DNA of 64,000 bases from Closterium sp. NIES-65 (Eukaryota; Streptophyta; Zygnematophyceae; Desmidiales; Closteriaceae): NCBI GenBank assembly GCA_948144175.1, contig CANXME010000875.1, positions 434,001 to 498,000 of the forward strand, read 5' to 3'. Within the stretch, counting starts at the first letter, position 1. Each line of letters starts with the position of its first letter. Under the pieces are notes generated by a model. The model was not told the DNA's origin. It saw only the letters and a list, made by a program, of their open reading frames with translations, and ran no database searches. The position numbers were made by a program, and so were the translations under genes. This document shows, one piece after another, positions 20,201-31,757 of this stretch.

Positions 20201-21837
20201 TGCTTCGGTGTCAACTTACCTCATGAACCGGCTTCAATGGAGGAAGCACTTGCTGGAGATGATCGAGAGGCTTGGTTGGCTTCAAGGGAGGATGAGTTTC
20301 AGAGCCTCATGGAGAATGGAACATGGACCCTCACTGATCTACCCCCTGGAAGAAAGGCATTGGATTGCACGTGGATATTACGTGTGAAGACCGATGCGGA
20401 GGGGAAGTTGGAGAGGCGCAAAACAAGACTTGTGATCAAGGGCTTCCAGCAGAGGGAGGGGGTTGACTTCAAGGAGGTGTTTGCTCCTGTTGCTAAGGCT
20501 CCTACGCTCCGGGTGTTGCTAGCAGCAGCTGCTGTTTGTGGTTGGAAGGTGGAGCAAATGGATGTGAAGACGGCTTTCCTCTATGGCATGGTAGATGAGG
20601 AGATCTACATGAAGCAACCAGAGGGGTATGACGATGGGAGCGGACGTGTTTGCAGGCTCAACAAGGCCCTCTATGGCCTCAAACAAGCTCCAAGGTGCTG
20701 GTATGCAAGGCTGATGGAGGCGTTGGAGGCTCTTGGCTTCAAAGTCAGCGGGTGCGACGAGAGTCTCTTCATGACCGAGGGGGAGGAGGAGAAGGTGTTT
20801 CTCCTTGTCTATGTCGATGACATTCTCCTCTTCTCTCCATCTCTAGAGAGGATCAAGGAGGTGCAAGGGAAGCTGAAGGAGACCTTTCAATGCAAGGCCC
20901 TTGGACCGGTGGGGTATTACCTTGGTCTTCACGTGGAGAGGGACGAGGTGAAGGGATGGTTGAGGCTTCACCAACACAAGTACCTTGCAGCCATGGGGGA
21001 AAGGTATGGGCTGGAGGAAGGGAGGAGTGTGAAGACTCCTCTACCCTCAGGGTTTCAGCTACACCTTGATGAAGAGGAGGGTGAGGTGTTGGAGCCCGAG
21101 TTGCAGCGTCGGTTCCAGTCAATGGTGGGGAGCTTGATGTATGCTTCGGTCAACACTCGCCCCGATATTTCATTCGCGGTTTCGCAGCTGGCTCGTGTGG
21201 TGTCTAGGCCCCTTCAAGAGCACCTTGATGCAGCAGAGAGGTGGTGAGGTACTGCATGGCAACCTCAAGGGTGGGGCTGCAATATTCAGTGCATGGGCAG
21301 CTGAAGCAAAAGGGAGTGGAGGAGGTGAGCACGAAGACCGGTGCACCTGCAAGGCGTGGACACTTGTACCTCTCGTGCTTCACCGACGCTACATGGGCAA
21401 GTGACATTAGTGATGCAACATCCCATGGTGGCTATGTATGCTGTGTTGGAGGGAGTCCAGTGAGCTGGAAGTCTAAGAAGCAAGGGGAGATAGCTCACTC
21501 ATCAACGGAGAGCGAGTACATGGCGTTGTTTCATGGGGTGAAGGAGGTGATTTGGATGAGGAGGTTGCTGGAGGAGTTGGGGCAGGAGCAAGAGGGTCCT
21601 ACACCTGTGTTTTGTGAGAGCCAAGGAGCAATTGCAATGGCTCGCAATGCTGTGCTCCATGGGCTGAACAAGCACATGCATATCAAATGGCATTGGGTGA
21701 GGAAGGAGGTGAAGAAGGGCACAGTCTCCTTGCACTACATCAACACTACCAAGCAACCTGCAGATTTTTTGACGAAGCGGCTTGCAGAGCATCAGCATTG
21801 GACCTGCGCCAACTTGTGTGGCATGTCCTTCAACTAA
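17231..21837 (+). CDS. B1 gag-pol region (fossil, near-whole)
   Basis: The start was chosen at 17231 (MEAEGSAPAGPSGSGG), just inside the PBS; the frame extends a little upstream into the LTR without a better start. Domains: gag (about 17350-17950) with FSGEDWASWSFRMELLF; zinc knuckle CWYCHVEGHPWFKC (18092-18133); aspartic protease VIDTGAFMTMT (about 18345); integrase zinc region HRRFGHV to CETCLTSKF (about 18870-19005); integrase core HVDLVGP, VDDNTRLTW, RSDRGGEFLG, TPQSNGVAERANR (about 19060-19390); reverse transcriptase with LYGLKQAPRCWYARL and YVDDILLFS (about 20340-21100); RNase H with STESEYMALFHGVKEV (about 21380-21830). It serves particle assembly, processing, reverse transcription and integration. 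About one break; otherwise the family's usual length. Confidence 0.92.
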
Positions 21838-21894
21838 GGGAGGCAGCTTCAGGGAGCAGCTAAGGGATGAATGAGAGCACGATGAGGGGGAGTT

Positions 21895-22914
21895 TGTTGT
21901 GCCAACACATTACACTGGCACGGTCATCGCACTCCCATTCGGCCTACAAGCCTGCTCAGCTTCTGGAATTTTGTGGGGAGGTTGTTCAACATGTGTTCTT
22001 CAAACCCTCAAAGTTTCAGAGTTTTTGAAGAAGTTACCAAGGCGTGACAACATTTTATGTTTCAAGACTTACGGCATCCCGGAAGTGTGTGTTACTCCTT
22101 TTTGGTAACACCCGAGTTCACCATTTCGGCTGCTGACTCGTCTACCAAGCCCTGATTGGTCGGAAATTCGGTCTGGCAGTTCTATTCCCCGTTGTCCAGG
22201 TGTTCACCAAGTTTCAGAACGATCCAACATGTGAGCATTGCGTGACAGCTGCCGAAATGCACTGTTCCGTAGTCATGGTGCACTGTTGGCAGCATTTCCC
22301 TTGCCACCCTTTCATTGTTGTCATGCCAATGGTGCAGGGACAGAGAATGAGACAAGAAGTACAGGTGGTCAAGTGGGACTCTACAGCCCTCCTTTTGAGA
22401 AGTGTGGTCTTCCTGGAACCAGCTTGCAAGAGGGTGCAAGTGGGAAGACAAGCTGACTCATGGTTGGCTTAACTCACAATTGGTTGCCTTGAGTACAGCT
22501 CTGAACATCCATGTGTGGTTGGCTTTGCTGACCTAGCTAGGACGTTTCCCATCCTTCTCTAGCCTTTCTCCCCTAGGACTCAACATTCTCTGAGTTCCCA
22601 GGATGACCCAACCCCTTATGAGTCCCCTAGGCAATGTTGTACTCACCTCTTCCTTGCATCAATGAGACTACACGTGTTTTTCAGCCGAGCTTACGTTTTC
22701 GTTCACTGCGTAGTGCACACACCTCTGATAATACCAAGCTATATACCGTTGGAAAGCAGACACTTAAGGCTAATTGCTGTCAAAGTTTCAGCCTCGTATG
22801 GTTTTGGAGCTGATCGTGACGGCGTTTTGAACAGAGGCGGTTTGAAGACGTCAGATTCTGCTTAGGGGGTTTCATGGGCATCCGCGACCTCTAAGTGGAC
22901 TCTTGACTATAACA
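21895..22914 (+). repeat. B1 3' LTR
   Basis: 1020 bp, the same length as the 5' LTR, with about nine substitutions by eye. GGGTG follows. Confidence 0.95.
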
Positions 22915-23890
22915 GGGTGTGTGGGTGCCGGGTCTGGGGGTGCTGAATCTGGGGGTGCTGAGACTGGGGGTGCTGAGACTGGGGGTGCTGAGCTTGGGGG
23001 TACTGAGCCTGGGGGTGCTGAGTCTGGGGGTGCTGAGCCTGGGGGTGCTGGGTCTGCTCGTGTGGCCGCCGGCGGTGCTTCGTCAAGGCGGGAGCCGCTC
23101 TCTCCACAGGAGCTGCGCGAGTGGTTTGCACGCCACTGGAGACGTGCTGCTGAGTCTAGGGGTGCTGCTGGAGCTACTGGAGTTGGTCCTGCTGGAGCTG
23201 CTGTCGGTGCTGGTGCTGACGGTCTTGCTGAAGTAGGTGCTGCTGGAGCTGGAGCTGCTGGGGGTGTTGGCGCTGGCGGTTCTGCTGGCGCTGGTGCTTC
23301 TGAGGGTACTGGAGTTGGCGCTGTTGGAGCTTGAGGTTTTGCTGGCGCTGGTGCTGCCGCTGGGGGTCCTGGTGCTGTCCTTGCTGGTTCTGGAGGCACT
23401 GCGCGGCCGAGGCCGTACTTCGTTCCCCTCCTAGAGTAGGTTCTTGGTCTCCCTCCATCTACTGGTCCTGCTCCTCCCTTCGAGTGTCCACAGCCTGTCC
23501 AGTCGCAGTCACAGTTACAGCCCGCCTCCCCGCTACCTGCTCCTTCTCTCTACACTGGTCCTACTGGAGGTCTTGCTGAGCATCGTGCGCCTCCGTCACG
23601 TCCTGCGTCGCCTGTTCGTGCTGCTCGCGCTAGTGGTCGTACTGCGCGTCCGCGTCCTCCTACAGTCCCCGGCATACACCAGATGGCACTGCGTCCGTCC
23701 ACTGCTCCTTTGCGTGTCCCTTTGCTGTCTCCTCCAGAGTCCTCTCTTCCTTCTCTTGCTGACCCGGAGTCTAACTCCCTTCGTGCTGCTAGTCCTTCGG
23801 TCACGCGCCTTCTTGCTACTGTTGTCACTGACCCTTCCTTCGAGTCCACTGCTGCGTCTGCTCTAGTTGCTGAGCTTGTCGACTTTGCTG
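22915..23890 (+). pseudogene. C2 post-integrase region, right of B1
   Basis: Continuation of C2 after the B1 target duplication. It starts with a 15-bp minisatellite (GGGGGTGCTGAGYCT type, 22918-23050) coding for a GGAEP/GGAES/GGAET pentapeptide array. SSRREPLSPQELREWFARHW follows, then an alanine/glycine-rich stretch and a Ser/Pro-rich linker ending in TELVDFAA-like sequence near 23885. The same order appears in C1 (7575 down to 6690) and C3. The RT is not reached. Broken. Confidence 0.8.
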
Positions 23891-25994
23891 CTCAAAGGCG
23901 GCGTCCTTCAGCTCCTTGAGTTCCTTCAGCATCGCGAGGCTGCTGCTGGCGGCAAGCAGGTCATCGACGTAGACCAGCACCCAGCAAGCCACTCCGTCGT
24001 CACCGATCTTGAAGTAAAGAGCCTCGTCGACCTGGCACTTCTTCCACCCAACGCCGACCAGCACATCGTTGAGCGCCAAGTATCACAACAACGGCGACTG
24101 ATTCAGCCCGTACAGGCTCTTTAGCAGCTTGCACACCCGGCCGGTTCCGTCGTTAAAGTATTATGACCGGCTATGACATGTACAACACCTGGTCGAGCTT
24201 GCTCTTCAAAAAGGGGTTCTTCATGTCGAGCTGTATCAGGTTGAGGTTGAGGACGGCGATGATGCTGAGGAAAGTCCTCAGAGTGACGTAACTGCCCACC
24301 GGCGCGAACGTCTCGTCGTAGTCGGCGCCGTACACCTGCGTGAAGCCCTTCACAACCAGCCTCGCCTTCTCGCGCTCGATGGTCTCATCGACGTGGTACT
24401 TCGTCATCAACACCTACCGGTTCTTCATAATGTTCACTCCCGGCGGGCGTTCGACCAGCTCCTCCATAGATGAGGGTGCGGATCTCCTCCTCCATAGCGG
24501 CCTTCACTGTCGGGCCCTTCCAGCTGGCCAACGCCTCCTTCACCGTCATAGTCGAGATGTCCCAATGGTGCTCGGGGTCGTCATGCATGTCGGGGTCAAG
24601 CTCCTGAAACTCCTCATCCTCCTCGGCATCGTCATACGCCAGGTCGTCGTCGTCCACGTGGTACACTATGGTGAAGGCAGCAGGGATGAAGAAGTCAGGC
24701 GGCCTCCGAAGTCGGCCTGTACGCCGTGGTCCCGGCTCCTCCTCAACGTCCCCGCCATCGTCGCCGTCGTTGGTGTCAGCGTCCTGCCGCATCTCAGCCG
24801 GAGTCACAGCCGACTTCTCCTCTAGGGTTGGCTCCCCTGCTGACTGCCCGGTCGTTGACTGCTCCATAGTCGGCGTCGCTACTGCCTGCTCTCCTGTCAG
24901 CTGCTGTTCTGCAGGCGTCTCCGTCATGGTCTTCACCAAAGTCAGCTGTACCACCTGCTGCCTTCCAATCGGTGTCAGCTTTGCTCCCACACCGACTTGC
25001 ACAACATCACGTCGGCCACCGGCAATGCTTGGGGCCGGCGCCACAGGTGACGCCCCACTTCTCCCCTCATCGCCGGAGGCAGACGTTGGGGTCAGACCAT
25101 GCAAGTCTGCAATAAGGGGAGGGGCAGGTGGAGGGCAGGGAGCGGGGACGTCCTCGGCGTCCTCACCTGCAAGCTCACCGACCTCGGCGAGCAGAGGCAG
25201 CGTCCCCATCGAGGTGTCCATTGGCTGGTGAACCGGCATCCGCCCGGATGCCGGCCCGTGCGCCGACTTCCACACTTCCAGCGACATGCTCTCTAGAATA
25301 CCACGTCCGATGTGGTGACCACCCGGTTGTCAACGATGTCGAGGAGCTCCCAGCCCTTGCTCTCCTCCGACACGACGAGGTGAAGGCCCCACTGGGCCTT
25401 CGGCTGCAGCTTCCCACCACGCTGCTACTCGGGGACCAAGAACTGCGCCATGCAGCCCTACACCTTTGCTAGCGACAAGTCGGGCTTCTTCCCGGTGAGC
25501 AGCTGGTACGACGTCGTCCCCGGCGGCAGCGCCGACCGCTCAAGGCAGTTGCGGACCCAGACGGCCTGCAGGAGAGAGAGGTGCCACCAGTGGTGCTGCA
25601 CGCCCATGTGCAGCATTATCGTGCGCACCGACTCCACCATAGTCCTCATCTCCCTCTCCGTCATGCCGTTCTGCTGCAGAGTGTATGGGCAGGTCAGGTC
25701 GTGGACGATGCCCTTGCCGTTCACGAAGTTGGTGAACTGCTTCCCGAGGAACTCCCCTCCCCGGTCAGAGCGCAGCATCAACACCGACCTCTTTGTCTGT
25801 CTCTCAGCCACCGCCACCCTCTGCACGAACTCCTGCAACGCATCGGACTTCTTGGCGACCGGACACACCCACACGTAGCGGGTCTTGCCGTCCTTCAGCA
25901 GCAAGAAGTACAGGCTACCATCCGTGGCAGCCATACGAAACGGCCCGCACAGGTCGATGTGCACGGCTAGCACTTCGTCGGCATCGGAGCCTTT
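23891..25994 (-). pseudogene. D integrase and reverse transcriptase region
   Basis: Below A1 the minus strand continues with integrase: VHIDLCGPFRMAATDGS, LKDGKTRYVWVCPVAKKSDA, RSDRGGEFLGKQF and LQQNGMTEREMRTMVESVRT (about 25980-25620). A long acidic, proline-rich linker with GPRRTGRLRRPPDFF follows (about 24690). RT motifs come next: EREKARLVVKGFTQVYGADYDETFAPV (24380-24300, here split by wording only), then LIQLDMKNPFL and VLVYVDDLLAASS (about 23945-23970). RNase H is not present. Broken several times. Confidence 0.8.
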
Positions 25995-27087
25995 TGTTGG
26001 GTGCAAATTCACATTGCACGACATCCTGCCGTCTGTTTGTACGAGTATGCGTGTGCGAATGCATTTGCGTGTGAATGGTATGTTTGTGTGTTTGTTTGCT
26101 TTCGCAATTTTCGCTTGAAGCATTTGCAGGTACTCGCACAATGTGCGCTTCGGCATAACATTGTACGCGCTATGAACAGTAGAAGCAGAAAGGACGAGCT
26201 CGCAAAGGAACCCAAGATGGAAGCTTTGCGGTTCAACTTACTTGATTGCGCAGATTCAGTTCTATCCAACTCGAAATTGTACTGTTTTGTTTGGTTGACT
26301 ATAGTGTAGCAGGGCAGGCACTATAGGGGTACAATTTAGGTGAAGGTTGGATGTTGTTTGTCTGTATCTGCATGCTACAGGGCCAGGGGAAACCAGCGGA
26401 ACCAGCATTTGGCTGGTTGGGCAAAGACAAAACAGGTTCTGTTTTTAGGACCTGAACCTGGTTGTTGTTTCCCCAGGTTGGAAAAACAGAACCAGAGGTT
26501 GTTCACCAACCTATCACCTGCTATTTTGTCCAGCCAGGTTGGTTCTGTTGCTTGGAATTATTTGGGATCATCCCTGGTTGTTCCCAGGTTGATTCCCAAG
26601 GTCCTTGCTAGCTAGAGCTATTTATTCCTTCTCTGTTTGTACCTGAATATAGTGAAATTGATTCAAGCGAATTCGTTCCTTGCTGGAATTTCTTTTCTAC
26701 GCGGTGCGACGGCGGAATGCTACCCGAGTCAACGCTAGTACGCTAGCACTCCAACGCTAGGCTAACGCTGTCCGAGCCATAACTTCGTAATGGCAGAACT
26801 TTTCGCGAGGCAACTTGGCTTATTTGAAAGCTCTTAGAGTGAGCTTCGATATAGGAAATTCTCAGCTTAATCCGATCGACGGTCTGCACGATACGCTGCG
26901 CAACGTTCAAGGTACTCTTGCTGTTTTGACTAAGTCCCTCTTGATCCCTCTCTCTACAAACTCGGACCCGAGGATAGGGGCTGGTCTTGTACCAGGCACC
27001 CAAGGACCCTTGGAGGTGACCCCGAGGAGAGGTTTTAAGTGTGATAAAGTCTTAATAGCTTGAGTTTATTAGGCCCTTACACCAACA
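25995..27087 (+). repeat. A1 5' LTR
   Basis: 1093 bp, TGTTGGGTGCAAATTCAC to CCCTTACACCAACA, with inverted ends TGTTGG/CCAACA. The middle (26390-26605) has a cluster of CCAGGTT/AACCTGG words forming hairpins, and a TATA-like CTATTTATTCC follows at about 26614. The promoter role is inferred from position. Confidence 0.95.
26390..26605. promoter_or_regulatory. Hairpin cluster in the family A LTR
   Basis: Perfect or near-perfect inverted words: AACCAGC-N5-GCTGGTT (26400-26418), AACCTGG-N11-CCAGGTT (26455-26479) and CCTGG-N6-CCAGG (26573-26588), with further CCAGGTTGG copies between. The same cluster is present in the other A LTRs (32153-32368, 48795-49000, 54540-54750, 57570-57785 and, on the minus strand, 59770-60020). 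A regulatory role is inferred, not shown. Confidence 0.5.
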
Positions 27088-27090
27088 AGC

Positions 27091-27102
27091 TGGTATCAGA
27101 GC
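27091..27102 (+). promoter_or_regulatory. A1 primer-binding site
   Basis: TGGTATCAGAGC, the exact initiator tRNA-Met complement, three bases (AGC) after the LTR. Confidence 0.93.
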
Positions 27103-27133
27103 TGCGTTATAGTGATCCTCGATATAGGTAGCT

Positions 27134-30100
27134 ATGGCGGGCAACACCTCGGCGGTAGCTGGTGAATCTTCAGCCCAAGATCGTAGCGGCAGCCAAGATT
27201 CTGGTGTTTCTGCGCCAAGGGGAGCGCGAACAAGCCAGGGCTCGCTGATCAAGGAGGTGCTGAAAAACTTCACCGTCGAAAAGTTCAATGGTGAGGGCTA
27301 TGATGATTGGGCCTGGAAAATGCAACTTTATTTCCGTCAAATCGGATTGCTGAAACTAATGATTGGGGAGGAGCCTAGACCGAGTGACCCCGCCCTTCAG
27401 GAAGATTGGGACGAGCGCGCCTCGGCTGGCTACTACTTGATGTCGCAGAGTTTGGAGCTGAACCAGCGTCACCACGTCATGCACCTGCTGCCGGAGGTTG
27501 AGTGCGGTCCGAAGGCGTGGACGGTGTTGAAGGAGCTGCACGCCCCGACCTCCGTTGTTGCAACATTGATGCTGGAGAGGGAGCTGTCCGCGTTGCGCCT
27601 GAGCGAGGGAGAGCCGGTGCAACCTGTCCTGGACAAATTGCGCGACCTCTACGCGAAGTTGGCGACCGCAGGAATCACCTACCCGGAGCAAACAAAGTGC
27701 TTGAAGATGCTCTCGCTGCTGCCGGAATCGTGGCTTCAATTTACGAGCGGATTGAGCCTGCCGCAGAACCAGAGCTTGTGGACGCTCGAGTGGGTGCGGA
27801 CGAAGATTCTGGAGGAGGACTTCCGTCGCCGCCAACTGAGGGGTGGAGACGACGGCAGCAGCGGCTACGGGATGCAAGGGAGCCGACGTGGCAAAGGACG
27901 TGGCTTCGGTGGTGCTGGACGCGGTGCAAAGAAAGACGACGACTCCAACGACCAACAAGGAGGTACCGGTTGGGGTCGCGGTGCGAAATCTGGACGTGGG
28001 GGCAAGTCGGGTGCTGGTGGCAAAATGAAAGGGAGTTGCTGGTACTGTGAGAAGGAAGGGCACCCCTGGTTTTTGTGCTATAAGAAACCCGATGGATGGA
28101 CCCCCCAGAATCGTCACCAGGATGGCGGCGCGCGGAGGAACCAGAAAAACGGCGCCAACATGGTCGCTGATTCGTCCGACAACAACCCGAAGGGCAACGG
28201 CGGTGCGGAGAAGAAGAAGGAGCGCACCGCGGGCCAATTCTTCCATATGGGAGACAAGGGGGAGCAAGGAGACGCCTCTGCTAAGGCTGGAGCAGAGCTG
28301 CACCCCCTGGACTATTGGGTGTTGGACACAGGCGCTGCTTGGACAATGACGCCGCGCAAGGACCTGCTGGACGACGTACGCGCTGCACCGATTAATGAGG
28401 TGTGCTCTGCCTCTGGACACATGTTGAAGGTGGCTGGTGCGGGACGAGCTGCATTTAAGGGAGCGGATGGCAAGCCGGTGGTGCTGCACGACGTTCTCCT
28501 CGTCCCCGACCTGAAGGCCAACCTCATCTCCCTCCGTAAGCTTGGCAAGGCTGGGGTGAACACCAACACGGATGGGGCTCGCTCTTATAAAGGGAAGCTG
28601 GGCAATCGGGTGCTTTGGGATCTGCACGAGAGCAAGGACGTGTACAGATCTATGTGGCAGCTGCCGGCGCTGGCGTGGCACGGTGGGGGGCAGGCTGGAG
28701 AGGGGTCTGCATCCCAGGGGGAGTGCAACGCCGTTGGAGGGGTTGGTGTGAAAGTGTCGGCCAGATCTGGGGAGACAGATTGGGCAACTGCACACCGACG
28801 TTTGGGGCATGTGGCAATGCCTTTGCTGAAGCAGCTGGAGAAGGATGGAGCCGTTAAGGGCTTAAAGCTGAACGGACAACCACCCGATGATAACTGTGAA
28901 ATTTGCCTCCTTTCAAAGTTCACCCGTTTCCCCTTCCATAGTGTGGCTGGCAGGAGCAAAAAGCCGTTGGAGCTGGTCCACATGGACTTGGTGGGGCCGC
29001 TGCCGGTGCAAGGGCACAAGGGGGAGCGGTACTTCCTAACCATAGTGGATGACTGGAGCAGGCTAATGTGGGCGTATCCGCTGAAGCAGAAAGATCACGC
29101 CGCCTCCACGATTCGGGACGATTGGCTGCCGTTCGTGGAGAAGCAAGCGGAGTGTGTGGTGAAGCGGATTAGGACAGATCGGGGTGGTGAGTTCCTTGGA
29201 GCTGAGATGACGGCCTGGCTTAAGAAGCAGGGCATCCAGAGGGAGCTGACCACGGCTTACACCCCACAGTCCAACGGTGTAGCAGAACGGGCGAACCGGA
29301 CAATTCTGGAGACAGCTAGGGCGCTGCTCATAGAATCTGGGCTGGGCAACTTGATGTGGCCCCATGCTGTTCGGCACGCTACCGTCGCTAGGAACAGGGT
29401 ACTCACAAAGGTTGGGGATGACTCGTGGGTGCCGTTGGAGAGGTGGCTTGGGAGGAAGCCGCCGGTGGACATGCTGAGGGTGTTCGGTTGCATGGCAGTC
29501 GCCCACGTTCCCAAGACCTACCGCAGTAAGTTGGGGGCGAGTGCAATCTGGTGTGTGCATTTGGGGCTGGCTGCTGAGAGCAAGGGATGGCTGCTGTGGG
29601 AGCCTTCCAAGGGTGTGTTGTTTGACAGCAGGGATGTGAAGTTTGTTGAGGGCATGATGTATGGGAGCTGGGAGAAACAGCCGGAGGCCAGGGTGTCCCA
29701 GCAGATGGAGCAGATTACCATGCAGCTGGACCTGACTCCTAGTGTGTGGGAGGAGGGAGAGGAGGCAGCTGCAGAGGGTGGTGATAAAGAGAAGGTGCAG
29801 GAGGCACTTGCTGGTGGAGGTGATGGTGTGGAGATTAGCGGTAGCACTAGTGGAGCTGCTGGATCCGAGGGAGGAGAGCAGCAGCAGGGGAAAACTAAGA
29901 AGCCGAAGGGTGTCGTTATGAAGGGATGGGAGACACCCGTCTCCAGGCCAGGACGTACCCGTATGGCTACTAAGAAGCTGACTGCAAGAGCTGATGTAGC
30001 GGAGCAGCAGCTTGGGACCGAGGAGGCATTGCTGATTCTACCGCATGGCTATGACCCGGATGAGGAGGATCAACCTGCGTACTGTTTTCTTGCCCCTGCA

Positions 30101-31715
30101 CCAGAGGAACCAGCTAGCATGGAGGAGGCATTAGCTGGACCAGATAGGGACAAATGGCTAGCTTCCAGGGATGCTGAGTACCAGAGCCTGCTGGAGAATG
30201 GGACTTGGGAACTAGTGGTGCTGCCTGAGGGAAAGAAAGCGGTACAATGCAAGTGGGTGCTAAGGATCAAGACTGACGACAAGGGGCAGGTCACCATCTA
30301 CAAGAGTAGGTTGGTGGCTAAGGGGTTTATGCAGAAGGAGAAGCGGGACTTCAATGAGATCTTTGCTCCCACTGCCAAACCCCCTACCCTTCGTGTCTTG
30401 TTGGCAGATGCAGCCGTTAGTGGGAAGTTCATTATCCAGATGGACATATCAACGGCATTTCTCAACGGGATTTTAGAGGAGGAGGTGTTCATGACGCAGC
30501 CACCTGGGTATGAGGATGGTACGGGCAGGGTGTGCAAGCTGAAAAAGTCCATCTACGGCTTGAAGCAGGCGCCACGCTGCTGGTACCAGAAGTTGGCAGC
30601 TGTTTTAGAGGAGATGGGATTCAGGACCAGCAGCTGTGATGAGAGCCTCTTTCTCAAGGGGGAGGGGGAGAAGCTGGTGCTGTTTCTGGTCTATGTGGAC
30701 GACATTCTTCTCTTTAGCAGCAGCATGAAGGAGATCCAGAAGGTGCAGCAGCAGCTGATGGAGAACTTCAAGTGCAAGAACCTTGGGGAGGTAAAGTACT
30801 ACCTCGGAATGCACGTGGAGAGGGATCTGGATCACAGGTGGTTGAAGCTGCACCAGGAGAAGTTCATCAAGGAGCTTGGGGAGAAGTACGGGATTGAGAA
30901 TGAGCGCAAGGTTGCAACTCCCCTGCCAGCAGAATTCAAGCTTGTGAAAGCTGCAGAGGATGAAGGGGTTGAAGCCGAGGAGCAGCAGCAATTTCAGTCC
31001 TTGGTGGGCAGCCTCTTGTATGCAGCAGTTCACACGAGACCCGACATCTCTTTCTCGGTTGGGCAGCTGGCTAGGGTAGTGCAGAATCCATCAGAGGAGC
31101 AGGTGGATGCAGCTGAGCGTGTGGTGAAGTATCTGAACTCTCACCCAAGCATTGGAGTTCAATACTCCGCATCTGCACAGGTGAAGCAGAAAGGGGTTGA
31201 GGTGCTGAAAGAGAAGGGGGAGAGGCTTGGAGAAGGCAAACTTTTTTCTCACTTGCTTTACTGATGCTACGTGGGCCTCTGAGAAGGAGGATTCCTCATC
31301 TGTGGGAGGATACATCTGCGTAGTTGGGGGAGGACCGGTTAGTTGGAGGTCAAAGAAGCAGACGGAGACAGCACTCTCTTCCGTGGAATCAGAGTACATG
31401 GCGATGTTCCATGGGGTGAAGGAGGTGATTTGGCTGAGGAGGCTGTTGGAGGAGATTGGCCAGGAGCAAAAGGTTGCTACGCCGCTGTTTTGTGATAGCA
31501 AGGGAGCTCTTGGGATGGCCAGGAACGCTGTGCTTCATGGGCTGAATAAACACATGCGTATCAAGTGGCACTGGCTGCGTAAGGAGGTGAAGAGGGGGAC
31601 GGTGAATCCGATCTACATCAAGACTCACCAGCAGCCAGCAGACTTCCTCACCAAGAGGCTTGCGGATGAGCCTCATTGGTGTTGTGTGCGCATGAGTGGA
31701 ATGAGCATGAACTAG
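27134..31715 (+). CDS. A1 gag-pol region (fossil, near-whole)
   Basis: The ATG at 27134 (MAGNTSAVAGESSAQD) is 32 bp after the PBS and is conserved in A3 and A4. Domains in order: gag with FNGEGYDDWAWKMQLYF (about 27280-27840); a glycine/arginine-rich linker; zinc knuckle CWYCEKEGHPWFLC (28037-28078); protease VLDTGAAWTMT (about 28318-28350); integrase zinc region HRRLGHV to CEICLLSKF (28790-28925); integrase core HMDLVGP, VDDWSRLMW, RTDRGGEFLG, TPQSNGVAERANR (28977-29300); reverse transcriptase with FAPTAKPPTLRV, YGLKQAPRCWYQKL and YVDDILLFS (30200-30940); RNase H with ESEYMAMFHGVKEV and HGLNKHMRIKWHW (about 31120-31690). About one break in an otherwise full-length unit. Confidence 0.94.
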
Positions 31716-31746
31716 TATGGAATGATGGGGATGCAGCCGGCAGGCT

Positions 31747-31757
31747 GAGGGGGAGTG
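31747..31757 (+). promoter_or_regulatory. A1 polypurine tract
   Basis: GAGGGGGAGTG immediately left of the 3' LTR, the expected plus-strand primer. The same tract precedes the A3 3' LTR (54135-54145) and, on the minus strand, the A5 LTR (61458-61468). Confidence 0.88.

Larger units (their letters stand above)
16172..22914 (+). mobile_element. B1: near-whole family B copia element
   Basis: A 6743-bp element with 1020-bp LTRs (16172-17191 and 21895-22914), target duplication GGGTG (16167-16171 and 22915-22919), PBS at 17194-17205 and a GATGAGGGGGAG purine tract just before the 3' LTR. It lies in the post-integrase region of C2. The interior is a single gag-pol unit in copia order. About nine differences between the LTRs (near 0.9 %) mark a young insertion. 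It looks almost whole, with about one break in the coding region. It is a sister of family A, with the same domain spacing and the same CWYCxxEGHPWFxC knuckle, but different LTRs. Confidence 0.95.
11834..23890 (+). mobile_element. C2: family C copia element carrying nested B1
   Basis: A plus-strand element: 5' LTR 11834-11964, PBS, minisatellite leader (about 12060-13010), gag from 13087, protease, integrase, then the post-integrase repeat region. B1 (16172-22914) sits inside, flanked by the target duplication GGGTG. C2 sequence resumes at 22915 and runs to about 23890, where it meets D tail to tail. No reverse transcriptase, RNase H or 3' LTR follows, so this is a broken fossil with roughly two further interruptions in what remains. 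It is older than B1. Confidence 0.85.

Noticed and set aside
27091-27102. tRNA-like word TGGTATCAGAGC
   Set aside because: It is a 12-bp primer-binding site next to an LTR, not a tRNA gene; no cloverleaf is present.
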